Source: [Leptolyngbya] sp. JSC-1
GTDB lineage: Bacteria; Cyanobacteriota; Cyanobacteriia; Elainellales; Elainellaceae
Direction of reading: 5' to 3'
Length of the DNA: 64,000 nt
Assembly: GCA_000733415.1 (NCBI GenBank)
Contig: KL662192.1
Span: 1,467,786-1,531,785 of the forward strand
Notes under the pieces: generated by a model
Database searches by the model: none
What the model saw: only the letters and a program-made list of their open reading frames with translations
What the model was told of the DNA's origin: nothing
Made by a program: the position numbers and the translations under genes
Part shown: positions 45,072-53,670 of the stretch, one piece after another
Layout of the letters: every line of letters begins with the position of its first letter
How positions within the stretch are numbered: position 1 is the stretch's first letter

Positions 45072-47384
45072 ATGGTCAAGCGATCGCTCCGGGCATCCCC
45101 TGCTGGTATTCAACGGGCTAGGCGTGCCTTTGCTTTGAAGGGATGGACGCAGGAAAACCTGGCAGGGGAGGTTAACTTAAAGACCCGTCAGCCCATCTGG
45201 CGATTTTTTACTGGCCAACCCGTTGATCGGCAAATTTTCCTGGCGCTCTGTTCGATCCTCGATCTAGATTGGCGAGAGACTGCACTAAATCCGCCCGCAG
45301 ATTTTCCTGAACCTGGAGAGACTGTTGATACAACTTTTCTAGAGGATATCGATGCGCTGGTGCAACGGGTGCGCTCATCCCATCATGACACCATTCAAAA
45401 CCAGTGCGGCATCTTGCAGCTATTAGACATCAATCGCCCGGTCAGCTTGGATGACATCTATGTAGATGTCAATATTTTGGAGGAAATTGCCAGTCAACAG
45501 CAGTTTGAGATTGCTGATCTGCGCTACCTGGGACCTGCCGAATTTAATCGAGTTGGGCTGGGATTTGTAGAGCAGAAGCAAATTCCGGGCATGCATGCCG
45601 TTGAAATCTATTCAAAGCTGAGAATTTTGGGTAAACCAGGGGTCGGCAAAACGACCTTTTTGCAACATCTGGCGATTCAGTGTAACCGGGGCGAGTTTGC
45701 TGCTGATCAAGTGCCAATCTTTATTTTATTGAGAGAGTTTGCAGAAGAGTCCAGGTGCAGTGGCGAATTTAGCCTTTTCAATACCATTTATCAGGCGTTT
45801 CTCACCTCTGGAATTTCAAACCCGGCTGTGGTTGAAACCTTGCTGCAAGCGGGCCGAGTTCTGCTGCTACTGGACGGCATGGATGAAGTGCGGAACCAGG
45901 ACATCGCCGCCGTGCTCAAAGAAATTCGTAAATTCTCGGATAAATATTACAAAAATCGATTTGTGGCATCTTGTCGCACTGCCTCCCAAAAGCTGCGGTT
46001 GCGAGGCTTCACCGATGTGGAAGTTGCGCCCTTTACGCAAGCCCAGATTACGACCTTTGCGCAAAAATGGTTTGTTGCTCTGACTAAAACAACGGCTCAA
46101 TCAGGGTATGATCGGGCTGCTCAGTTCATTCAAAAGTTAGATTTACCAGAAAATTGGCAGTTTCGCCAACTGGTGGTGACGCCTCTGTTTCTGCATCTTG
46201 CCTGCTGGGTATTTCAGGGTCAAGGAAAATTGCCGACCAAGCGAACCGAGTTTTATAAGCAAGGGCTGGATTTGCTGCTGGGTAAATGGGATGAAGCTAA
46301 AGGGGTTGAACGTGACGACGCCTACCGAGGATTCCTATTGCCCCAAAAGCTGAGGTTGTTGAGTCAACTTGCAGCAGTAACCTTTGAGCAGGGTCAATAC
46401 TTTTTTGAACAACGCACCATTGAACAGTATATTGGGGACTATTTGCGGAGTCTGGGTGCAACCTTGGAATCCGAGGAACTTCAACTTGAAAGCGAGGCGA
46501 TGCTGAAAGCGATCGAAGCGCAACATGGACTCTTGATCGAACGAGCACGCGGAATTTTTTCGTTTTCCTATCTAGCCTTTCAAGAATATTTCACGGCGCG
46601 CAAAATTGTTGCCAGTCATAATTTGGGGGGATTAGAGCAAGCGCTGGGAGGGCTGGTCAGTCACATTACCGATCCGCACTGGCGGGAAATATTTCTGTTG
46701 ACGGCGGCCATGTTACGCAGTGCCGATTCGCTAGTGCAGTTGATGAAGCACCAGATTGACACCTTAGTTGCCCAAGACCCTTATCTGCAAGATTTTTTGC
46801 TGTGGGCTAGCCAAAAATCCCAGGCGATTCCAACCGAACTGAACATTGCGACCGCACGAGCCTTCTATCTTGCCCTTGGCCGCCATCCGCATACGGTAGA
46901 TCACTTTACGTTAGCCAGCACCCTCGACCAGGGAATGTTTTTAGATGCGGCGCTGGATCATTTGTTGCTGGAGTTTGCTACCAACTACAGCCAGGATTTC
47001 GCCTATGTCAATGCTTGTAGTGAAGCACTCAACAACATTCTGGTGATGGTGCTAGATGCTGGATTTTACAAATCTCTTCAACAATTGCGAGATCAATTGC
47101 CTGCTCCGAACCAAAACCGGGAACGGCTTCAGGCTTGGTGGCAGGAAAACTATTCGGTTTGGGTAGCACAGGTGAGAGATACGATCGCCCATTACCGTAA
47201 TCTTTATCACCCGTGGCAGTTTACTCCTGAGCAACAGCAGGTACTACAACACTACTATGATGCCAATCAACTCTTGATCGATTGTTTGAATAGCAACTGC
47301 GAGGTGACAGCGGCAATTCGGCAAGAGATTACAGCTACGTTGCTGCTGCCGAAACAGGAACTCGAAGATCGGGAATGGCAATGA
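45072..47384 (+). CDS. HTH-NACHT STAND ATPase (bNACHT-type)
   Basis: 770 residues. Residues ~8-72 form a helix-turn-helix-like head (GIQRARRAFALKGWTQENLA). A NACHT domain follows: Walker A RILGKPGVGKTTFLQ (~184-198), Walker B VLLLLDGMDEV (~263-273), sensor-like RFVASCRTA and winged-helix regions to ~500. The C-terminal ~250 residues are helical, ending in the NACHT C-terminal helical domain style HPWQFTPEQQQVLQHYYDAN. NACHT proteins of this plan are bacterial NLR relatives; several protect against phage, and others are regulators. No obvious effector domain or partner gene is adjacent, so the mode of action is unknown. Confidence 0.87.
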   Translation: MVKRSLRASPAGIQRARRAFALKGWTQENLAGEVNLKTRQPIWRFFTGQPVDRQIFLALCSILDLDWRETALNPPADFPEPGETVDTTFLEDIDALVQRVRSSHHDTIQNQCGILQLLDINRPVSLDDIYVDVNILEEIASQQQFEIADLRYLGPAEFNRVGLGFVEQKQIPGMHAVEIYSKLRILGKPGVGKTTFLQHLAIQCNRGEFAADQVPIFILLREFAEESRCSGEFSLFNTIYQAFLTSGISNPAVVETLLQAGRVLLLLDGMDEVRNQDIAAVLKEIRKFSDKYYKNRFVASCRTASQKLRLRGFTDVEVAPFTQAQITTFAQKWFVALTKTTAQSGYDRAAQFIQKLDLPENWQFRQLVVTPLFLHLACWVFQGQGKLPTKRTEFYKQGLDLLLGKWDEAKGVERDDAYRGFLLPQKLRLLSQLAAVTFEQGQYFFEQRTIEQYIGDYLRSLGATLESEELQLESEAMLKAIEAQHGLLIERARGIFSFSYLAFQEYFTARKIVASHNLGGLEQALGGLVSHITDPHWREIFLLTAAMLRSADSLVQLMKHQIDTLVAQDPYLQDFLLWASQKSQAIPTELNIATARAFYLALGRHPHTVDHFTLASTLDQGMFLDAALDHLLLEFATNYSQDFAYVNACSEALNNILVMVLDAGFYKSLQQLRDQLPAPNQNRERLQAWWQENYSVWVAQVRDTIAHYRNLYHPWQFTPEQQQVLQHYYDANQLLIDCLNSNCEVTAAIRQEITATLLLPKQELEDREWQ

Positions 47385-47551
47385 AACACGACGCTGCTTT
47401 CTGTAGAAATTTTGTCTGGAATCATGTTTTGTGCCCTGATCAATCAATTCACTCAGGAAATGAAACAGTCATCTGTCACACTAAATAGGAGTTGTAACGC
47501 AGTACAGATGAACAATTCTCAAATTCAATAAGGACTTTAAGGAACCCGTTA

Positions 47552-48034
47552 ATGAGTATCATCAAGAAAATAATTGTGAATGCAGATGCGGAATGTCGCT
47601 ATCTCACTCCTGGAGAAATGGATCAGATCAAGTATTTTGTCATGAGTGGCGATCGCCGCCTGCGCCTGGTCAAAGCTTTGACGGACAGTCGTGAGCGCAT
47701 TGTTAAGCAAGCCGCAAGTCAGTTATTCCAACGTCGTCCCGACTTGGTTGCTCCAGGGGGGAATGCCTATGGCGATGAAATGACAGCCACTTGCCTGCGA
47801 GATATGGATTACTATTTGCGCTTGATTACCTATAGTGTGGCGGTCGGAGAAACCACTCCCATTGAGGAGATTGGGGTGATTGGAGTTCGCCAGATGTACA
47901 AATCCCTCGGTACGCCTATTGCTGCTGTTGCTGAAGGCATTCGTGCTATGAAGGCAATGACGACTTCCTTGATGTCAGGAGAGGATGCCAGTGAAGTAGG
48001 CACTTATTTTGATTACTTGATTAATGCGCTTTAG
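47552..48034 (+). CDS. Allophycocyanin alpha-type subunit, orphan paralogue
   Basis: 160 residues, full length for an APC alpha chain. Chromophore Cys81 (TATCLRDMDYYLR) and Asn71 (PGGNAYGDEM) are conserved, and EEIGVIGVRQMYKSLGTPIAAVAEGIRAMK matches ApcA more than the ApcD terminal emitter. It has many substitutions relative to canonical ApcA (for example MSIIKKIIVNADAECRYLTPGEMDQIKYFV) and no apcB, apcC or apcE nearby. Probably a specialised paralogue expressed under particular light or stress conditions; relation to low-light or far-red APC variants needs a tree. Terminator at 48215-48251. Confidence 0.85.
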   Translation: MSIIKKIIVNADAECRYLTPGEMDQIKYFVMSGDRRLRLVKALTDSRERIVKQAASQLFQRRPDLVAPGGNAYGDEMTATCLRDMDYYLRLITYSVAVGETTPIEEIGVIGVRQMYKSLGTPIAAVAEGIRAMKAMTTSLMSGEDASEVGTYFDYLINAL

Positions 48035-48153
48035 TGAGATGACGACTTTATATTGCGGTTTGCAGTGTATTATGTTTTGTAACTTATTCAACCCAATTTC
48101 TAAGCAGACAAAATACGCCTGTAATTGCACCCGAAATAATCGTCTATGCGATT

Positions 48154-48192
48154 TATCAAGTAAGTCTATCAACTAAGCCTGTCAAGTAAGCC
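48154..48192 (+). repeat. Three 13-bp tandem repeats
   Basis: TATCAAGTAAGTC, TATCAACTAAGCC and TGTCAAGTAAGCC in direct succession, between the apcA-like stop and its terminator. Confidence 0.6.
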
Positions 48193-48214
48193 GTCTTCGA
48201 TATCATTTTTCTCG

Positions 48215-48251
48215 CCTGGTTGATTCAAGATTTGAACTACCAGGTTTTTTT
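48215..48251 (+). terminator. Rho-independent terminator after the apcA-like gene
   Basis: CCTGGT (48215-48220) pairs with ACCAGG (48239-48244), followed by seven T. About 180 bp past the stop. Confidence 0.7.
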
Positions 48252-48703
48252 ATTTAGGGGTTTTCCCTGTTTCATAGGTAAACGTTTGTAGAATATTTTA
48301 TACATATTTAATCTTTTGTTGCTGATCAATTAATTTTTGTATCGTAATCAACCAATTCATGCGGGGAATCAAGCGGTGATTGTCTAGAGTGGCAATGAGG
48401 CAAAATTATCCATTCCATGCGGACTTTAAAGATGGATGGTCTATTAATCGATCTGACAACCTGATCAAACCAATCTATAACTAGCAGATATATCTGTCCA
48501 TGTTGCTCAACCGTTTTACGCTGTTGCGGATAGAAATAGTCATCTATAGTAGTATTGCCTAATTAGTATTGCCTCATCCTACGCAAATGTAGGTTGACTG
48601 AGCTGCAACCTCTCATCCTTAAGGTCAATTGGTTTAGAAACCTTCTCATCATTTTTTCAATTTGCTTTTGCAATTCTAATCGAAGACCCTGACAAGGAGT
48701 TTG
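48252..48703. other. AT-rich intergenic region
   Basis: About 450 bp with no ORF, tRNA or clear hairpin. AATTAGTATTGCCT-like words repeat at 48550-48575. Room for a promoter and possibly a small RNA, but nothing supports one. Confidence 0.25.
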
Positions 48704-49126
48704 ATGATTGCCATGGCACTCACTGAAATGACATTCGATGATCTAATGCGACTGGAGCAGTTTCGTAATGAACGTCTGCGTAGCTTCTTCGCTGAAAGTT
48801 TATTGCATTGTGTTTTCCGCCGTGACGGCCATAAACTGCTGCTCATTTATTGTCCAGAAGCTTGGATTGTGGATAAGGTACTAACAGACTTAGAAGAGTT
48901 ATGCGATTACGCATGGCTGATCTTAGGATCTGAAGCGATCGCGCTATATTTCGCCCAAGAGGAAATTTGTCGCATTGAACATAATAGAATTCATTATGAA
49001 ATTCAGAGTAAAATTCATAATAGAGTTCATAAGGCTTCGATTGGTATTCGTCAAAACATTCTAAGAAAGAGTTGGCCACCTCAGAAAAATTGCAATAGAA
49101 GTTCCTTCCACTTAAAATCCCCGTAA
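48704..49126 (+). CDS. Hypothetical cyanobacterial protein (140 aa)
   Basis: ATG 48704 follows AAGGAG. The first ~90 residues are conserved-looking: ALTEMTFDDLMRLEQFRNERLRSFFAES, LIYCPEAWIVDKVLTDLEELCDYAWLILGSEAIALYFAQEEI. The last ~45 residues are basic and irregular (NRIHYEIQSKIHNRVHKAS), possibly an altered C-terminus. Function unknown. Only 8 bp separate it from the following receiver gene, so they are likely co-transcribed. Confidence 0.6.
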   Translation: MIAMALTEMTFDDLMRLEQFRNERLRSFFAESLLHCVFRRDGHKLLLIYCPEAWIVDKVLTDLEELCDYAWLILGSEAIALYFAQEEICRIEHNRIHYEIQSKIHNRVHKASIGIRQNILRKSWPPQKNCNRSSFHLKSP

Positions 49127-49134
49127 ATATCAAT

Positions 49135-49587
49135 ATGTTACTTACAAATGAATTCCTTCTAAATCCTAGAATTTTCGAAGATGTTCACATCCTTGTAGTA
49201 GAAAACGATTGTGATACCAGAGAACTATATGCTATTTTGCTAGAAAATCAGGGTGTAACGGTGACAACATCTGGATCGATCCAAGATGCATTAAGCTTTC
49301 TAGATTGGGGTATTCCCAACCTGTTGATTTGTGAAATCAGATTCTTGGGTGAAAGTGTTTACCCATTGCTGCAACGAATCAGCTCCCTTCGTAGCACTGG
49401 CAGAACGATTCCCATCCTGGTCACTTCAACTTGTTCTCCAATCAGCCTGACTCAACAATTGATAGTAAAGGTTGAAGCGTATTTACTCAAACCCATTGAT
49501 ATTGACGATTTTGTTTATCAGGTTTGGGATCTCCTGCCCAGTGTCAGACTTGTTAGAAAATCAGAGATAATAAGCAGCAGTTGCTAA
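49135..49587 (+). CDS. Receiver-domain protein lacking the phospho-acceptor Asp
   Basis: 150 residues with the CheY-like pattern: ILVVENDCDTRELYAILLENQGV (acidic pocket partly kept as E-N-D), then NLLICEIRFLGESV where the phospho-acceptor Asp is replaced by Glu, and the conserved Lys in AYLLKPIDIDDF. It resembles cyanobacterial stand-alone receivers whose motif is LISDIGMP. A Glu at this site may mimic constitutive phosphorylation or mark a pseudo-receiver. Co-directional with the preceding hypothetical gene. Confidence 0.8.
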   Translation: MLLTNEFLLNPRIFEDVHILVVENDCDTRELYAILLENQGVTVTTSGSIQDALSFLDWGIPNLLICEIRFLGESVYPLLQRISSLRSTGRTIPILVTSTCSPISLTQQLIVKVEAYLLKPIDIDDFVYQVWDLLPSVRLVRKSEIISSSC

Positions 49588-49875
49588 GATACTCTACAAG
49601 TGGTGAGTCTAGGACGCGTTTTCAACAAGGATAGACTGCTTGATGTTGAGCAAGGTTGTGGAATGTCTACTCGGATACTTTCCTCGCTCTCTGTAAACTT
49701 TATTTGTAAACTTTATTTCTTTCTTTCAATCGCTTCTGCGGCTCAATTAATTATTATTTTTGACAACGGTAATTCCTAGAGTGCATAGCTTTGAGCAATC
49801 ACGGGTCGATTGGACAATGCATTCGTTGTATAAATAGGCTATAATTGTCAATATGGAAGCTAGATGAGGAATCCC

Positions 49876-50392
49876 ATGAGCTACATCAAAACCCAAGGGA
49901 GAACCCTCAACCTTAATGAAATATATCGAAGTGACGATAGCGAGCTGATCCCTCCTGAAGTTCAAGGCAAATATTGACTTGAACAAGAGGCCGAAATCAA
50001 GTCAAGATCGAAGGGCTGACCCGTTCCACGGTGTTGAGTTATATCGACAACATGGATGCGAATGACTTTGAGGCGACCTCCAAACTCTTTGTGGCTAGCG
50101 GTGTCCTACTCCCTTCCAAAAACCGATCGTTGGTCGTGAAACAATCCTTAGGCATATGCATGAGGATTGTATGGGGCTTAAGCTGATGCCAGCGCACGGG
50201 GTTGTTGAAAGTCCAGAAGAGGGGTACACCCCCATCAAAGTAACTAGGAAAGTTCAAGCTCCTTGGTTTGGTAGCAGCGTGGGCATGAACATTGTCTGGC
50301 GATTTTTGCTTGCTCCTGAAGGCAAAATTTTCTTTGTAGCAATCGATCTATTAGCTTCACCTAGGGAACTGTTAACTTTAGTGCGGCGCTAA
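49876..50392 (+). pseudogene. Orange carotenoid protein C-terminal-domain homologue (CTDH/CCP type), degraded
   Basis: Conceptual repair of three lesions yields an OCP C-terminal (NTF2-fold) protein: GLTRSTVLSYIDNMDANDFE ... KVQAPWFGSSVGMNIVWRFLL ... FFVAIDLLASPRELL. Lesions: a TGA at 49976-49978 after an N-terminal MSYIKTQGRTLNLNEIYR segment, a 1-bp loss near 49998, and a 2-bp loss near 50117. The final segment (50156-50392) is an open frame starting MHEDCMGLKLMP. CTDHs carry carotenoid and quench singlet oxygen; here the gene is inactivated. It could instead be a relic of full OCP, but no N-terminal domain is seen. Confidence 0.82.
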
Positions 50393-50436
50393 TCTTTGGA
50401 ACATCAATTCCATAAGTTTCGATAGATACTGATACT

Positions 50437-50479
50437 GGATTGGGAGAAGTAATCTTGCGAGATCCAATTCTCCCAATCC
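50437..50479 (+). terminator. Strong hairpin after the CTDH pseudogene
   Basis: GGATTGGGAGAA (50437-50448) pairs perfectly with TTCTCCCAATCC (50468-50479), followed by ATTTCTCTTT. A 12-bp perfect stem is long for this region; a terminator is the best explanation. Confidence 0.6.
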
Positions 50480-50674
50480 ATTTCTCTTTAACTCGCTTTA
50501 CGGGAAGCAATACCCTTCACAGCTCGTTTCATTAGGCTTGCTATATTTATTCGGTATCTCTGAAAGTCTATACCTCTTAAAGCGCTGCAATATCGAGAGA
50601 CTAAAGGTTCTATTCAAACCCATGACTAACGTTAATAACATCACTACTAATACTAAAAAGGCAACGGAAAAAAA

Positions 50675-51229
50675 ATGGATGCTCAAGAGATTCTGAGACT
50701 TTACGCAACAGGACACCGCGACTTTAGCCATGTTAGTCTGGTTCAAGTTTGTTTGACGAATGCAAAGCTAATTGGTGCCAAACTAATTGGTGCTGAATTG
50801 GTTGGAGCTGACTTACGCGGGGTGGACTTAACTGAGGCTCACCTCAATCAAGCAAGGCTCAATCAAGCCAATTTAGCTCATGCAGCAATGATTCAAGCCT
50901 GTCTAACCCATGCTGATTTGAGTGGAGCAGACCTGAGTGGAGCCAATTTAACTCATGCTGATTTGAGTGGAGCAGACTTGAGTGGAGCTAAATTAGGGGG
51001 AACGGATTTAAGGGAAGCTGACCTCAGCAAAGCTGATTTGAGTGGTGCTGACCTACGCGGAGCAGATTTATGTAGAGCGAATTTGAAGGAAACGGACCTC
51101 AGTAACGCAAATTTGGATGGGGCATATTTAGACGAAGCAGATTTAACCGGAGCAGATATTGAGGGAGTCAGGATTGATAAGGCAGGATTGAGGGGAACTA
51201 GAATGCCTGATGGGGTTGTTTATGCCTAA
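50675..51229 (+). CDS. Pentapeptide repeat protein
   Basis: 184 residues; after MDAQEILRLYATGHRDFSHVSL, about 28 tandem A(D/N)LxG-type pentapeptides run to the end (LSGADLSGANLTHADLSGAD). They form a right-handed quadrilateral beta-helix. Cytoplasmic by sequence. Function unknown; such proteins are numerous in cyanobacteria. Its 3' end overlaps the next SRPBCC gene, indicating coupling. Confidence 0.9.
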   Translation: MDAQEILRLYATGHRDFSHVSLVQVCLTNAKLIGAKLIGAELVGADLRGVDLTEAHLNQARLNQANLAHAAMIQACLTHADLSGADLSGANLTHADLSGADLSGAKLGGTDLREADLSKADLSGADLRGADLCRANLKETDLSNANLDGAYLDEADLTGADIEGVRIDKAGLRGTRMPDGVVYA

Positions 51230-51731
51230 TTCAATGGATCATTCTAAACTGATGCTTCAACGTAGTGTAGAAGTGGAAGTAGATTGTTCTGTGCAGCAAG
51301 TTTATGATCTCTGGGAAAACTTGGAGAACGTGCCGCGTTGGATGCCATTGGTAAAAAGCGTCAGGCGTTTACGAGAGGACGATGAATTGTGGCGCTGGAC
51401 GTTTGGGCTAGAATTCCCGTTACTAATTGAATGGACCTCGCGCATTACTCAGCGCATTCCCCTACGGCTAATTGCCTGGAGTTCGGTTTCTGGACTCTCG
51501 AACCAGGGATTTGCTGAATTCTTTCCAACGGATCGAGGCTGCCGTTTGCGCTTGACCCTTGCCTTCGATCTGCCAGGAGGAATTGTAGGAGTATTCCTGG
51601 AGAAGATGGGTTTAGACCGTTGGCTAGAGACAAACTTAAAAGAGAGTTTGAACCGCTTTCAGTCTCAAATTGAAGCGGAAGTACTTCTGCAGAGCGTCAC
51701 ACAGAATGATGCCACTTATTCTATTGAATAG
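51222..51731 (+). CDS. SRPBCC (cyclase/dehydrase-like) protein
   Basis: I use ATG 51222 (MPNSMDHSKL); 51210 is an alternative that overlaps the pentapeptide gene further. About 169 residues: VEVEVDCSVQQVYDLWENLENVPRWMPLVKSVRRL, WSSVSGLSNQGFAEFFP, with the START-type cavity fold. Cyanobacterial members of this family have been linked to hydrophobic ligand or pigment binding; function unknown here. The 8-20 bp overlap with the upstream gene suggests co-translation. Confidence 0.8.
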   Translation: MPNSMDHSKLMLQRSVEVEVDCSVQQVYDLWENLENVPRWMPLVKSVRRLREDDELWRWTFGLEFPLLIEWTSRITQRIPLRLIAWSSVSGLSNQGFAEFFPTDRGCRLRLTLAFDLPGGIVGVFLEKMGLDRWLETNLKESLNRFQSQIEAEVLLQSVTQNDATYSIE

Positions 51732-52027
51732 ACCTGTTGGGAAATAACGGGAAAAGTTACTGAAATGCTTGTACAGACTGGGTTTCAAAGATTTTGCCGG
51801 AAAATCGCTAAAACGCTTACTAGATAAAGGTTGCAAGGATTTTTGAGCTTATTACCCAACAACTCTAATAAAGGTGAATAAAGGCTATTGAATGAAGCCC
51901 TTCGCCTGCCTGGAGGTCTTATGAAGTTGCCTATGCTGAGATGCAGCAGATGGTGCTTTGGCTACCCAATTTGGGCTTTTAAATTTGACTGAAATAAAAG
52001 TATAGGTTCAGGTATCTGAAACGAGAA
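51732..52027. other. Intergenic region
   Basis: About 300 bp without a supported gene; several in-frame stops in all plus frames. It precedes a pentapeptide-like fragment. Confidence 0.25.
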
Positions 52028-52189
52028 ATGGTTAAAGCCAATGTTGCGAAGTATGATAGATATATAGGTGGTGACAACGCGATGCGTTGCGAGTCAACCA
52101 ATATAGGTGCTAATGAGGTTTTGAAACGATATGTACATGAAGGAAGAGATTTCAGATTGCAGGATTTGAGGAATTTAAGCTTCATTTAA
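52028..52189 (+). pseudogene. Pentapeptide-protein N-terminal remnant
   Basis: A 53-residue frame ends with ANEVLKRYVHEGRDFRLQDLRNLSF, which parallels the N-terminus of the intact pentapeptide gene (AQEILRLYATGHRDFSHVSL) but stops before any repeats. Probably the head of a lost paralogue; alternatively a short independent peptide. Confidence 0.5.
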
Positions 52190-52242
52190 GCTTAGGATTT
52201 AGCAAATGATTCGCTTAAACCGAGTTTAGTAGGAGAATTGTG

Positions 52243-52374
52243 ATGTCAAAGCAACAAAAAGGGAACAGAGAAGCCAAAAAACCGAAAGCAGCTTCTGATG
52301 GAACTAAGAAACAAAAGAAAGATCCCAAACGGCATGATGGCACTATTACAGGGCTATTTGGTGATTCAAAATAA
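52243..52374 (+). CDS. Small lysine-rich protein (43 aa)
   Basis: ATG 52243 follows TAGGAGAATTGTG, a good ribosome site. 43 residues, Lys/Gln-rich and basic (SKQQKGNREAKKPKAASDG) ending DGTITGLFGDSK. A strong terminator 44 bp downstream supports it as a real short transcript. Possibly nucleic-acid binding; no family recognised. Confidence 0.6.
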   Translation: MSKQQKGNREAKKPKAASDGTKKQKKDPKRHDGTITGLFGDSK

Positions 52375-52417
52375 CTCTTGTTGATGTGATTTAATCCTGC
52401 TTGCTTAATTTAGTCCG

Positions 52418-52459
52418 ACTCCCACTACTGATTTAATAAGAGTAGGTGGGAGTTTTTTG
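52418..52459 (+). terminator. Rho-independent terminator
   Basis: ACTCCCACTACT (52418-52429) pairs with AGTAGGTGGGAGT (52441-52453) with one bulged base, followed by a T6 run. Confidence 0.8.
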
Positions 52460-52795
52460 TCAAACAAATAACCCAGGAAATGAAACACTATGGTGTCAAA
52501 GTTTAAGTCGGTAGGCAAAGTCAACATCAAATGTAGGGCAGGATGCCTGCTGGCGGGAGATCCGCGCTATGAATTTATCGCTTATCGGGTTGCTGGCTCA
52601 ATAGCAGTAATTGATTGAATCAAGCTTTTAGAGTCAAAAAACCAAGAAAGTAAGCTGCAATAATATTCCTCAAAACGGGCAATGATGTAAATAGTTTGTT
52701 ATACTAATTTATATGACAATATCATCAAGAACTTGATTCCATCTTTGTCATCAGATTCATAATTTTCATCCTAATTAGATCACGGGGAGCTAGCT

Positions 52796-52993
52796 ATGGA
52801 TCAGGCGATTGAACTCACTCTAGAGCAGGATTTTAACCTCAGAAACTTTGCAGATCTAGTTCAGCAAATGTCTCTTGAGCAAGCACAAAAATTCCTGATT
52901 GAGCAACACAAGCTCATGATGCTTCGGGAAACAATGTATCGGGATCTGCTAAAGCGTGAATGGAAATTAGATGTGAATTTTATCTCCCTTTGA
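52796..52993 (+). CDS. nblA: Phycobilisome degradation protein NblA
   Basis: 65 residues, the normal NblA length. FNLRNFADLVQQMSLEQAQKFL and LMMLRETMYRDLLKREW form the two helices of the NblA fold, with the C-terminal Leu/Lys region used to bind phycobiliproteins. NblA is an adaptor that delivers phycobilisome subunits to Clp protease during nutrient stress. It begins just after GGGGAGCTAGCT, a usable ribosome site. Its long AT-rich upstream region is expected for stress induction. Confidence 0.93.
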   Translation: MDQAIELTLEQDFNLRNFADLVQQMSLEQAQKFLIEQHKLMMLRETMYRDLLKREWKLDVNFISL

Positions 52994-53062
52994 GATGTCA
53001 GACAAATCTCACATCTCATAACTAACTTGATTCTTACAATTACACTACTTGGAGTAAATATC

Positions 53063-53251
53063 ATGTCAGGCTCTACAAAAGTAACATCTTCCAGCGTTGG
53101 GGAAGCCTCGAATCGTAATGGCTGGGTTTGGGGATTTACCCTCCAATCTGAGATTTGGAATGGTCGTTTGGCGATGATCGGATTTGTGTCTGCTCTTCTA
53201 GTTGAATTGGTTTCCGGTCAAGGCGTGCTTCACTTCTGGAATTTGATCTAA
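53063..53251 (+). CDS. High-light-inducible protein (HLIP/Scp family)
   Basis: ATG 53063 after TTGGAGTAAATATC; 62 residues. One chlorophyll a/b-binding-like helix, GFTLQSEIWNGRLAMIGFVSALLVEL, has the ExxNGR motif and an N-terminal hydrophilic segment. HLIPs bind chlorophyll and carotenoid and protect photosystem II assembly. It follows nblA closely; the adjacent ftsH remnant once encoded the protease with which HLIPs work. Confidence 0.93.
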   Translation: MSGSTKVTSSSVGEASNRNGWVWGFTLQSEIWNGRLAMIGFVSALLVELVSGQGVLHFWNLI

Positions 53252-53266
53252 GTTAGTATACTGATT

Positions 53267-53601
53267 GCTCCCTGTATTGTGTTCATCGATGAGTTGGATG
53301 CAATCGGTAAGTCGCATAACAGTAGTAGGTTATATGGAGGCAATGATGGGCAGGAACAGACGCTGAATCAGTTGCTATCTGAGATCGATGGATTTTCCGC
53401 TGTGCCATAAGCGATGAAATGGCTCAAGCGATCGATAGTGAAGTGAAAGAAATCGTTGAAACTGCTCATCAACAGGCGCTAGTAACGATTAAGCACAATC
53501 GGGATTTACTAGAAGCCATCACCATGCAACTTCTGGAAACAGGTGCACTCGAAGGGGAAAAACTGCATCAGTTGTTGAGCCAAGTTCAGGTTGCAACCTA
53601 G
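53267..53601 (+). pseudogene. ftsH: ftsH remnant with large internal deletion
   Basis: Bases 53267-53410 encode APCIVFIDELDAIGK ... QTLNQLLSEIDGFS, the Walker B/second-region-of-homology part of FtsH. The frame then stops. From 53413 another frame gives DEMAQAIDSEVKEIVETAH ... LLETGALEGEKLHQLLSQVQ, the FtsH C-terminal end. About 900 bp (the rest of AAA and the M41 protease with HEXGH) are missing, as is everything upstream. Non-functional. The C-terminal fragment alone has an open frame (53419-53601). Confidence 0.8.
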
Positions 53602-53670
53602 TGCTCGTACAATTTCAGTCTGCTTCTAGAAGCAGAATTGATCAGCAATACAACTATTTTTGGGGGGTTT

